Shown here: piece by piece, positions 1-11,600 of the stretch
How positions within the stretch are numbered: the first letter of the stretch is position 1
Layout of the letters: each line of letters begins with the position of its first letter
From: Pratylenchus scribneri
Lineage: Eukaryota > Nematoda > Chromadorea > Rhabditida > Pratylenchidae
NCBI GenBank assembly: GCA_030063045.1
Contig: JAQSEB010000152.1
Location: forward strand, 62,001-126,000
Direction: 5' to 3'
DNA: 64,000 nt
Notes under the pieces: generated by a model
Told to the model about the DNA's origin: nothing
The model's input: the letters and a program-made list of their open reading frames with translations, nothing else
Databases searched by the model: none
Made by a program: the position numbers and the translations under genes

Positions 1-139
1 CCAAAAAACCGCTGGTTTAATTAAAATTTTGTTTTTAATTTTTTTTGGCCATAATTCGATGAATATTCAAGATTGGACAATGTATTTGTTATCACTTTAT
101 AGCTAATTTTATGCTAATAAAATGGCATATAAATTAGCC

Positions 140-570
140 ATGCAGCTTTACGACTTTTGACGTTAAAACGTTCCGTTCCAAATTGTCGTAGAGCCGGACG
201 GTTAATGATGAAACCTAATAAATAGCACAATGCCTAATGAATGATTTGGAATGTTTTTTATATCATTTAATAGAACAAAAAATTATTTATCTAATCTTAT
301 AAAAAAATCAATTCATAAACATACACTTTTTAATAAAAACTTTTAAATTTGTCAACATTTTACCGACTTTTATTCAAAATTACATAACTTTTTACAAAAT
401 AAAATAATATAATATGATTTTTATATCATACTATAGATAATGAATGCATTGCACTATGAAATGCATATAAAAACATTTGAAATGGTTCAATTTATGATGA
501 GTTATAAAGCAAAAAAATTTTCGCCCTAACCAGTCCGCCGCCACTAAACGTCGCATACCCCCGTCCATTT
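140..570. repeat. Dispersed AT-rich repeat, copy 1
   Basis: The order of words here (cggacggtta, gaatgttttttatatcatt, cgacttttattcaa, aaaaacattt, cgccctaaccagtccgccgc, cgtcgcataccc) recurs at 20145-20505. It is therefore a mobile or formerly mobile repeat, not unique intergenic DNA. It lies in the intron following the last visible kinase exon. Nothing coding was seen between 1 and 818. Confidence 0.6.
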
Positions 571-818
571 AAAAAAAGGATTCTTCAAATACTGAAATAA
601 ACTCTATTGGATTTACCTCCCTCTGTAAAAACACAAATGCAAATTTTAGAAAAAAAAATAAAAATTTTAACACAAAGGTAGAGGAAAAATGGCACTATTA
701 CTACTCTAATAAGTTTTTTAAATATGTTTAAATTTATTTAAAAATTAAGAAATAAATTCTAATTATAGATAAAAAAAAAATAAGCATATTTCCCCCTTCT
801 TCCCACCTAAAAACTAAC

Positions 819-3800
819 CTATATCATGCAATTGATAGAATGCCCAAAGTACATCTTTTAAAATATATGTCATTTCATTAACCAATTTGTCTTCATCACC
901 ACGATTTGCTTTTACAAAATTTATCCAATATGTTTCCAGCGAGATATCGCCCAATTCCATAATGAGAGTTAAAGTATTTTCTTCTTGTGAATAATGGCTA
1001 AAAAATTGATTTTTTATATAATAAAGGCTTCATGATTATATTTTAATTTCCAAAAAAATTTTTTTATTCAATTTTTTTTATCTATTTTTATTTATTTTTT
1101 TATTTATTTTAATCAACATGGTTTAATCATTATTTTACTGCGAAAATTGGTAAACGTGTAGAATTGTGGTCTCGTCGAAAAATACTAAAATTAAAATCAT
1201 GGGAAACGCATTTCTATAGGGTTAATTAAATATGAATGCTGAACGCTAATGTGACATTGGATTTTTGATATCTTTCTTAAAATTTTAATAAAATAATGTC
1301 AACTTTTATCAAGAAAAAGCATAGGCGGGACCAAGGGTATTTCGGGCGAAAAAATTTTTAAGTCCAATATCAGAGTGCTGCCCTCTTACCGGGGAAATTC
1401 GGCATTGCCTACTGGGTTTTGACAATACCGGGTTTATTGGCAATATCTTACCAAGATGGTAAGGTATCAAATATCTAATCTCCTATTCGTGTTCAGCGCA
1501 TTAAATTACATAATATAATATAATAGTTTTTGTTTATTATTTTAATTTTTGAATAGACCACACAATTCTGAAAAATTAGCCCGAAAATTCTCAACTTACG
1601 AATATTCCATTTGCAAAATATGGCTCAATTTTTTTTTAGCCAAATCCTGCAACAATTCATTTTCTTTTTTTGCCGCCTTTTTTTTAATATTTTCCGGCAC
1701 ATCTGTCAGTTTGAAATCAGAAATTTTAATTGCCACACAACGTTTTGTGGGGAAGGAGTAACCATGATAAATCTGTAAAATTTGGATCGAGATTAGGCCA
1801 TTCTTAACTTAAAAATACGAAAAAAATATTGAATAAAGTTTAGAATTGGTAAATTGAAAAATATGTTACACATTTTATAAAAAAAAATATTAGAATTTTT
1901 TTATTATTCCAATACCATGTGAATAGAAAAATTGGAAAAGCCGAATTATCGACAAGCCAAATAATTGTTACCATTTATAACAAATGCCAATTTTGATGAT
2001 TTTATTATCAAATTAAAAAAGAGTGTACTCTTGCCTTTAAAAGTATTATTCATTTTAAATTTGGATTTAAATTGATTGAGTTATGACAATTATAAAACTA
2101 TTAAAAATTTTTCTATTTATTATTTAATAAATTATTTTAAAATTTTTTTTAAAAAATAATTATTCGATTTTTTGAAATTTTTATTCGGAAGTAACTTTCC
2201 AGTCAGGCAATTTCGGTGATTTTGCAAAAAATCTTTTTTAATTTTTTTTTCGAAGTAAGGAAAAAAAATAAGATTTTAATTGTTTGTTTGCTAAATTAGT
2301 ATTTTATATTATGAAGCAAAAAAATAGAAAAATGTTGCTCTCTTTCTCCAATACATTCACTCAATAAACTGACCGCCGCTTGTGCTCCGACGCCCATCGG
2401 TTTTACACTACGTTTATACATTCGGGGTGCGACATCGGAAAAAATCCACATCATTTGGCTTAAAGGCTCTTGCTTTTCGCAAGCACAATGTGTCCTTTCT
2501 AACATTGAATTTGTCTTGAAAAAATAAAAAAAAAATTATAATAAATTTATATATGCTTTCTATGTTAGTGAATGTGATAAAACATCGACAGATAACCTAA
2601 ATAACTGGACAATGAAAAAGTATTCCACCTTTCCTAGCGCAGTATTATCGAACACTGAGCCTTCATTTTTGCTCCCACCAGCATCGTTGAACATGGATTT
2701 AGCATTTCTCTCTGTGAACATGGATTTTGATTTGCCCAGCAGTGAATGTTGCTGGAACATTGATTGACCTTTACCTGCTTGAGCTTTGAATATTGAGACG
2801 CTGTGAAAAACAATAATTTCGGAAATATATTTCAATATTTGAATTTTCCAGGGGATTTTTCACATTTCCACGGATTTCTTAATTTTCATTAGATATTCGT
2901 GTATTTCTAGCATACATGGTTTTTGTATTTGGTGTTCTTTTCGCTTAGAATTTTTTTTTAATTTCCTTTTCGGCGAGGGACATTTCCGTCTCGCCATTTC
3001 CGTCTTAGCGACTTTTGACGAATTGTTGCTCGCCACTCAATTAACCAATTTTTAAATGGTCAAAGTGCATTTAATAGCCCTAATTATTGGCTATCCATTC
3101 ATATATTGATAATCCAAAAATGTAAAATTAAGGCCAAGTTGTGGCCTAAATAAAATGCACTTTCGAACATTTAATTGGTTGATGAGCTACGGTCCATCAT
3201 TTTATCAATCATAACTTTTAATTGTCTGAAGAAAAAATTGGCATTACTACAGTATTCGGAACTTTCGAGTTCGGAGTCATACGATATACCATTCGACTCC
3301 TCTCGGCGTGATGAGTTCAACGGAATCAAAATTATGTCCCGGACTTTACTAGTAAAAAAGTTATGATCTCATGAAAATCGCCAAAGTGAAGGGTCCCCCC
3401 CTATGAGTCAAAACTCGAAAATTTTTTTAGATTTTTTTGGTCATATTATAACTCAATCGACGCGTCTCGATAAGAGAAACTCGAATCTGCTATCGGATTC
3501 ACATAAAAACGAACAATAAAAGAGTTATGGTCATTTTTGTTTCAGGGTTAGGGCTAAGTTTAGGGGCTAGGATTAGGGTTAGTGTTGCGGATCGGCAACT
3601 TTATACATCTAAGAAAAATTGGGCGAATATGTGGACCGAGAGAATGGAAATGGACAAAAGTTTGGAATTGGTTAATGCGAGAAAAAGGGTGAGTCAATGG
3701 ATTTGAATTTTTGGAAAATAATTAATTTAAATATTTTAATACAAATATTTATTAATTTTTATTCATTATTTTTTTTTCATTTTCCAATCAATCAATTCAT

Positions 3801-4904
3801 AATTTACAAATTGTTTGTTACGCCTTTTTCTCACAATCGATTTAGATGCTTATCTATGAGGAAATTGTCTTTCCTCTCCATTCCCGATGTTCATTCTTAT
3901 TCATGTTAAAAACCAAGCAAAAAATAAAACTATGAGAAAATAAATTCTGTGCGAATAATTGTGAAATTGATCTGGGAAATCGCCGGAAGGCAATTAACCC
4001 CAACTCAAATTTTGGCAATTTGTGGATTAGTTGAGGAAAAATGAAAACAATTCCGTCAACTAATTAAGAACTCTTCATTGGTCAATTTGGATTGGGTTGA
4101 AACAAGCGAAAACAACTTTTAACCGAAAACGGAAAGGGCCAAACTCCAACAGTTAGGGCTTAGGGGCTCAGAGCATAGGAGTCTTAAAGAAGTCTAACGT
4201 CTCACCCGGGGGCAATTATGACGAAAAATTTTTTTGAAAATATTCGACCCAAATGGGGGACCCTTCACTTTTGTGGTTTTTATTTGTTTATCATATGTAA
4301 CTTTTAACGGGTAAAGTCCGGGACATAATTTTGCACCGTTGAATTCAGCTCGAGGAGAGGAGTCGAATGGTATATTGTAAGACCCCAAACCCAAAAGTTC
4401 CGGATACTTACTGTAGGGCGTCCGAAAAAATTTTATCCAAAAATAAATGACCATAAAGAACAAAAATAAAAAAAATCTTATAAAAATCGGAAAAAAATCC
4501 TACAGTACAGAGGTATCAAAAATTTGGACATACCGTAAAATTCTATTAAAAGCCCCAGGGCTTATAAATTTCTAAGACCCCCGAGTGGCAACTTTTCAGA
4601 ATTTTTTTGAGACAAAAATGCTTATTTCGGCCTAATTTCATCTCTAAATTAGTTATTTTTGACAAATATTTTTCGATAGGGGTTTCTAATAGAGCGCGGG
4701 CTTCTAATAGAAGTTTTACGATATGTCATATTTTTATCCAATACTCTGAAATTCCTGTCAAATCAATTCTCAAACATACCCATGCCCGGTTGAGGCGAAA
4801 TTTTTCCCTTTTTTGAACAATGATTCCGCCTTTTTGCCGCCACCATGCTCCATGGCAAACACATTAGCGGCCAACATAATGAATAGAATGTTTTTGAAAT
4901 TCAT
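819..4904 (-). CDS. Secreted SIF-box protein kinase, 3' end outside window
   Basis: This gene encodes a predicted secreted or lumenal Ser/Thr-type protein kinase. Exons in coding order are 4904-4780, 2800-2629, 2514-2374, 1772-1600 and 997-819, and all phases agree (263 aa visible). Residues 1-17 (start MNFKNILFIM) form a signal peptide. Residues about 24-100 carry ESLF, VSIF, QSMF, KSMF, KSMF and GSVF boxes. A kinase N-lobe follows: glycine loop GVGAQAA at 140-146, VAIK with the catalytic-lysine candidate at 162, and hinge MELG at 217-220, then an alpha-D/E region ending YQLHDI. The hinge style resembles the TTK/MPS1-like group. HRD and DFG motifs would lie beyond the left edge, because the last exon ends on a good donor (GTTAG). 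Exons between 2800 and 4780 cannot be excluded, but the direct phase match (GG plus C) argues against them. Activity is inferred. Confidence 0.8.
1310..1500. repeat. Fragment of a CCGGGG/CTCGGCATT repeat in a kinase intron
   Basis: Words such as accggggaaattcggcatt and aataccgggtt also occur at 51365-51620 (accaggggaactcggcatt). This marks a small dispersed element inside the intron between kinase exons 1772-1600 and 997-819. The ends are not defined. Confidence 0.4.
2940..3545. repeat. Foldback-element fragments in kinase intron
   Basis: Two repeat types abut. At 2940-3165, 'cgccactcaattaaccaa' and 'ttattggctatcc' match, in reverse complement, the arms at 34530-34670 and 56280-56560. At 3175-3545 is a copy of the 'tcgacgcgtctcga / gggtccccccctatgagtc' family seen more than ten times in the window. 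No gene is seen here on the kinase strand. Confidence 0.6.
3591..4128 (+). pseudogene. Degenerate coding remnant inside the kinase intron
   Basis: Two stretches read like protein. At 3591-3688 the frame gives RQLYTSKKNWANMW, then a charged helix ending ARKR with a GTGAGT donor directly after it. At about 3948-4034 the frame gives KLIWEIAGRQLTPTQ and ILAICGLVEEK, followed by an in-frame TGA and a further readable 32 codons (KQFRQLIKNS... to ENNF, stop). The frame between the two blocks is not continuous. No start and no recognised family are seen. It lies antisense in a long intron, so a decayed gene or retrocopy is likely. Confidence 0.35.
4190..4450. repeat. Copy of the GACGCGTCGA repeat family
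   Basis: The block contains the family words 'gaaaaatttttttgaaaat', 'gggggacccttcactttt' and 'gagtcgaatggtatat'. It sits in the kinase intron just downstream of the signal-peptide exon. The open frame it contains (4194-4463 minus) follows the repeat and is not a gene. Confidence 0.6.
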
Positions 4905-5684
4905 ATTTTCAAATGGCCTGCGAAATTAATTTTTGGCTTTAAAAAATTTATTTGAAAATAGTTTTTATAAAAAAAATCTTTTTAATTATTTCGGGATTTT
5001 TTTTGTAATTTTGAAATTCTCAGATATATTATTTTGCATTCAATTGTTTCGAAATGAACATTTATGTCAATAATGCATTTAATATATATATATAATAGCT
5101 TTTCCTTTTTTATATTTTTTTAAAGGAAAACTATTCATATAAACTTGGAAGTTTTAGGGTAAATTGGAAAAATTTTGCCTATAAATGCCTAGAAAAATAG
5201 GAAAAATAGGTTGCCTAAAAAATATTCCTTATACTATTTGTTTAGCAATTTTGATAGAGGATGGTAGGAAACTAGCAAAGACCAACAATAAATTATCCAA
5301 TGTCTATTTTTATATTTTTTAGCTTTTCTAGGCTCCTACAATTCTCAGAAGAGAGCAAAATCCACTATTCCATTATTTATGGATATAAATATAAAAAAAA
5401 TAAAAACGGAACAATATCGATATCCAACGTTTTCCCAATTAAATTATATAAAATTTACAATTTTTAAGAAATTTGTTCAACAACTTTAGTCAAAGCCTTG
5501 TATTCCGATTTTTTGTGTTGGAAAAATTTTTCTCATGGCAATTTTTTTTATTGAAAAGAGTTTTTCTTATATAGCCCTTCCTTTTTCGTGTTGCAATTTT
5601 TTGAGAAGATAAATTCTGCATAATTTTTTTTAATGTCAAATAAATTCACTTTTCGAAAGAATATTAAGAAAAAAAAGTGTGGAC

Positions 5685-8600
5685 ATGGACAAGTTTTCCA
5701 CATTGTTAAAATCCAAAATTCTAATAATAATTCTGCTCATTTGCTACTTTCTTTTATTCCAAAATTCAACAAATGCAATGTTTAATGGCGAAAAGAAAGA
5801 AGAACATGAACAAGGATTGCAAAAAGGAACAGCAGGTGAATAAATATGTCCACTGATTTAAGAGATTGGAGGATACTTATATTGTTGGTATCCTCTTTTT
5901 AGGTCAATTTTTTTCGACATTTTTGGTAAAGCGATAAATCAATCGACGCGTCTCGGCGAGATAGTTACGAAAATGCCAAAAATTTTGAGCGCGCGAACAC
6001 TTTTGGCCAATTTATGGCCCTATGAATATCGCAAAAGTGAATAGTCCTCCTCTCTATGCGTCGAAAATCGAAAAAATTTTTGGATTTTTTTAGCCAAATT
6101 ATAGCTCATTCGACGCGTCTCGGCTTGTTGAGTAAGAATCTGCCATCCGTTTCACATAAAATTCAAAAATAAAAAAGTTACAATTGCGTAAAATAAATAC
6201 GGATTGGAACTGCTCCGGTGAGCATTTTTGAGTGGAACTTGGTTATTTTTGTGTTTTATGCAAAACTGATGGCAGCTTCGTGCTTTTCTGTTTTCTCATC
6301 GAGATACGTCGATTGAATTAAAATTTGACCGAAAAAATTTACAAATTTTTTTTTCGACCTTGATCCATAGAGGGGAAACGTACACTTTTTGCAATTTTTA
6401 TGAGGTCATAACTTTAAATTTTTAGGTTTTAGGCGAAATCGATAACCGATAGCATTTCTTAATCAGCTCGTCGAAACGAGTCGATGGTATCTCATTTCCT
6501 AAAAAAATTTTCTGAAAAAAATCGACCAAAAAAGGGTATACCAACGATATAAGTAGTAAGTACCGATAAGAGAACGTGCCAAAATAGTTTAAATATTTTA
6601 TGTTCATTAGTTCAAATACTCAAATTTATAGAAAAATGAAATTTTTAAGTAAATGGACTATGGGGAATCTTATAAGCTATGTTATTTTTAACGATGTCTA
6701 AAAATAAATCTAAAATGAGGTCGAAATTTCAGAAGGTTTAAAAATTTTAAAATCACAAATTGCAATTTCGGCTAAACAAAATTTAATTTAAGAAAATCTA
6801 AAAAATTCTGAAAAGTAAATCGAAATTTCAGTTTTTTTCTAATTTATGCTAGAAATCACAAAGAGCAATTTTGGTCGCAAAAAAGATTAAAAATTTCTGA
6901 CCTATCGAAAATCGATACCATCGCTGATTTATAATATCAATTAATTTAAACTTATATGTGAAGCAAAAAATGATACGCCATAAACAAATGTGCTTATACT
7001 CCCGATACGGATTCCCGATTCCCATATCGACCAAATTTAATCGATTTTTTAAGGAGGAAACAGCTCAAATTCCCACTCCTCGGAATCGATATTTGTCCAA
7101 AAGAATTGGCCAGCAAAATCAATGCCCCCCATGAACAAAGGAAATGATATTGGCAGTACACAAAAGAATGTATCAATATTTGGTGATGATGGTATTGGTG
7201 GAAAAACAAATCAAATTGACACTCCTGCTTCTCCTGTTGCTGGTGGTACAAAAGTTGGGCAACAATCATTGTTTGCTGCAATTAGGTGTAATGCTCTAAC
7301 AGGTATTTTTGATAATGCTTAAAGTCTGAATTTATGTTTTTTTTTTTATAAAATCCTGATGAATTGTAGAGATCGGCAAGGAGGACCGAGCGAGATCTCG
7401 TTCGAGATTCTCAGAAAATTTTCGGTCTCGGTTAGTCTCTTTTTGAAAATCTCGGTTTCGGAAAATCTCGGTCTTGGAAAATCTCGGTCTCGGAAAATCT
7501 CGGTCTGTTCAGAAAAAAGACCGAACGAGATCTCGATCTCGACCGAGGATCTCTTCTCGACCGATCTCTAATGAATAGCCATAAAATATTGTGAAAATGT
7601 TGAAATATTGACAAAATACTGAAATTAAATTTTCTTTCAAATTTGCTAATAAAATCATATTTGATTTACTTATAAGAAATTTTTCTTTCATATTTAAGCA
7701 TTAATTTAATTTAGTCTAACATGCTAGTTTTATGTAAAACTAATGATAAATTTGCTCAGCTCATCGAGTATCATTGATTAAAGAACTCATAATTTTATGA
7801 AAAACAATTTCAAAATTTTTTCTATTTGCGATCCGTAAGGGGGGACCCTTAATTTTTTCTATATACAATATAACTCACGCGCATAACGTGCATATTATAT
7901 AATCGGAATTTAGCTTTCAAAATTATTTTTAATAAAAAAAAATTCACTGTTATAAATGAAGTATATTCCAGACCAGTGATGGGTTCGATGTCTCAAAAAA
8001 ATCATAAATCGTAATTACTTTGAGTCAAAAAATTTTCGTAGATCGTAAAACTCAATTTCGATATCATAAAATGGCCGAAATTAAGGGCTGTAATTTAAAT
8101 AATCGTAAATAGAACCCATCCCTGATTCCAACTATAAAATTAGAAAGGCCAGCAGCAGTCGAGCAAGCGGAAGGCGCGTCTCCTCAATCTTCAATGTTTC
8201 TGCCTCATCAAGATGCCATTAATGGGGGAACAGCAGAGACAATGGCATTGAAGCAACAAAATATGGTTGGCAATGACCCTGTGCCGAAGGTTTCCCAATC
8301 AATTTTCTTGAGGGCCACCACTGCAAAAAACGCTAGCAACAAATCAATATTCGCGGAAATGGGTAACAACGTTATGGAGGCAGTTGCTGTTGGTCCTAGC
8401 AATAGCAAGCCATTATGTGCTTGTGTGCCACCACCAAAGTCGCTATTCGGTGCAACGAGCGGTAGGCATAGATATTTAATGAATTTATAATTAAGCAAAA
8501 TTTTCATAAAAAGAAATTTTCAAGTTCAGACAAATTACTATGGCCAAGATTTATTTTGATTTCAAAATATTTTGCAAAATTAAAATAGCTTGGAAATTGG

Positions 8601-11600
8601 AACCAATTAAAATCATATTTTATCCAAGCTTTCTTTGATTTACAAGGACATTTATGTCAATATTTCGTCATTTTTAATGGTCATTTTACAAAATATTTTG
8701 AAAATTCTCGAAAAATTATAAATTTAAAAAATATTTTTGAAATTTGGAAATTTTTTAAAAAAATGATCTTGATATTTAAAAAAAACTTTATTTCCCACAT
8801 AATCAATAACTTTACAACTTAAATCTCAGTCAAAGAAGAAGAAGAAGAAGAGGAGGATGAAATCAATCAACTAGATGCCGAAGAATTTGCCAAAAAGTCA
8901 AAATTTCAGGTAAATAATTTTTGTCTTTAAAGCGCCATATAAAAATTCAATTTAAAAAAAGAAAAAATTTAAAATTGAGACATTAATTAATTTTGAATTT
9001 GTTAAAAAAAATGCATCAAAAACATTTTATTGGCCATACAAAACGGCCATAAGCATATTAGGTTTAGGCGGTGCTAGGTCATCTCCATAATTCTGCAAAT
9101 ATGGGCATGTCAACAAATTCTGCATATATAAGTTTTTGACTTCTAATTAATCAGAAATGGGTTTTAGACCATGCAAACCTTATACCAATTTGTAGATTAC
9201 ATCGAGACGCATCGAATGGGGGAGGGGGAGGGTACATAAAATGTTCCAAAAGTTAAAGAGTTAAACCGTTTAAACTTTATTTTTATGTTTTAGGTTTTGA
9301 AACTCTTTAATTTTGGAACATTTTATATACTGTTGGGTCTTCAGTTTAATACCAATAAGAAGACACAATAAATTATAATATTTATTTATTTCAATTAAAA
9401 TGTGTGAATGGAAAATAGGTCGAATAAATTGGGGAATTTAATATCAACAACCGAAGTTGGAATAATGTGAAAAAATGACAAACAAAACAATGGGGAAATT
9501 TGGAAAGGATGAAAAGTCACTATCAAAGATGGGAATATCAAAATGCCATCATTTATTCAAATCATTTCCTAATTCCATTTTGACCATATCCCGAACATAT
9601 ACCATTTAATGCGTCTCGGTGAGATCTACAAAATAGTATAAGGTTTGCATGGTCTGAAACCTGTTGCTGATTTATTAGAAGTCAAAAACATATATTTGTA
9701 GAATTTATGGACATGCTCATATTTGCAGAGCCATTTGTCTTTTGTGGAGATGACCCCGGACGTTTAGGCTAGGAAATAAATTTTTTTTTCAAAGTTCCTT
9801 CTTGTATTACCATTTCCATACACTACTGATATATATTTTATTTAGATGAGATAAGGATTCTAAAATTTTTCTTTAGCACGATTTTTGGTCGCAAAAATTT
9901 GTTTGGAAATATTTTTTTGTTTTTTTTTGCGAAAAATTTAATGATTTTAGTTTTCAACATGAAATTTTTTTGAAAATTTCTGTTGGAAGACGGGATCCCG
10001 CGCGAGATTTTTCGGAATTGCGGGATTATCCCGCAGCGGATCCGCCCGCAAAAATTTTGAAATAAAAAATCCCGTCCGCGGATCCCGCATCAAAAGTGCA
10101 GGATCCCGCATAATTTGAATTTTAGAGTCTTTTTTAATGGGAATTGGCTAAAAATATATATAAAAAATTTTAAATGATTAATCAAATTTTCCCCTTTTGC
10201 CATTTTAGCTAATTTTTCGCTGCGCGGCCATTTTTGTCCTAATTTTTTTTGCTCTGCAGTCATTTTTGGTTAAAGTTTTTCGATTCGCGATCAATTTTTT
10301 TCGGACTATTTCTCGTTATAATTTTTCCTTTACAGTTATAATTATAATTCCTTATAATTATCGTATAGTCGCTAAAAAATTTGATTTCGCAAATTTTAAA
10401 TTGAAATAAGCACAAAACAAAGTATTTGATGACTTTTCTCCTTGCCCAGATATTTAAAAATATTCATATTTTAAAGCATTTAATTTAATTCTAGCACAGA
10501 ATTGTTGTAAAAAGGCAAAAAATGATAAGAAAAAATTTTTTCTCATTTTTTAACTACTTTTTAAAAAATCCCGCAATCCCGCACGGGATCCCGCAAAATC
10601 TGACTGCGGGATTTAGCAGGATTATCCCGTTGCGGATCCGTCCCGCAAAAATTGGAGGAAAAAAATCCCGTCCGCAATCCCGCAGATTTCATTTTGCCAG
10701 TCTCTAGTGATTTCACTATTTTTTCCTAGTATTATTTATGCATAAAAACGATAAAAAAACATTTCTAACTGGTTCGAGCTCAAAATATTGAACTTTTATC
10801 AAAAATTTTTTTTTAATTTAGCGAAATTGAGTCAAAATTATTTTTGATCACTGTTTTAATTAATTATTTTGCAATTTTTGATCATTATTTTTTTGCCAAA
10901 AATTAATGATATCATTCAGAATAATGTGCATGCCCTGCTGCGTCGCATAAGTACCCCGCCAAAGGGTGATCAAATCTATGGGATACCAATATTGGAAGTG
11001 TTGCTGAGAAATGTGAAAGATAAAAACAAGCATGTGCAATGGACCTTGGCAACCTATCAATGGTAAAAAATACTTGTTTAATTTGAAAATTTTGGAGAAA
11101 ATTATTTTGAGAATATATATTTTGGCGAAAAAAAATAAGATTCTAAAATAATTTTATTGATTTAAATTATTTTCATACCCATATACTAGAGACCGGTAAA
11201 ATGCCTTCTGCTGGATTTCCTAACTGGATTATTACTTAAAGCCATTGATGAACCGTTAAAAATTACAATCTTTTCTGTATTTTTCGCCAAATATTTCTCT
11301 TAAAAAAATAATAATAAATTTAACAAATATTTCCAATATTGAACCAAAAATAATTGTAAATGGGAAAAATAAAAAATAAATAAATTTGATTGAAACATTT
11401 ACAGAATCAATTTTGCAATTTTTTAATTGAAATTTTCAATAAAGGTTTATTGATGGGAAAAATTCAAAAATGTTGGCATTTGATAAGCAACAAAATGATA
11501 AGCAATTCAAAAACCGTATTTTTCATATCTATACGGACGATGCATTCCTGAAAGAGTCCATGGCCGAGCATGGGAATGAATCGGGCAAAACAGTGGCAAA

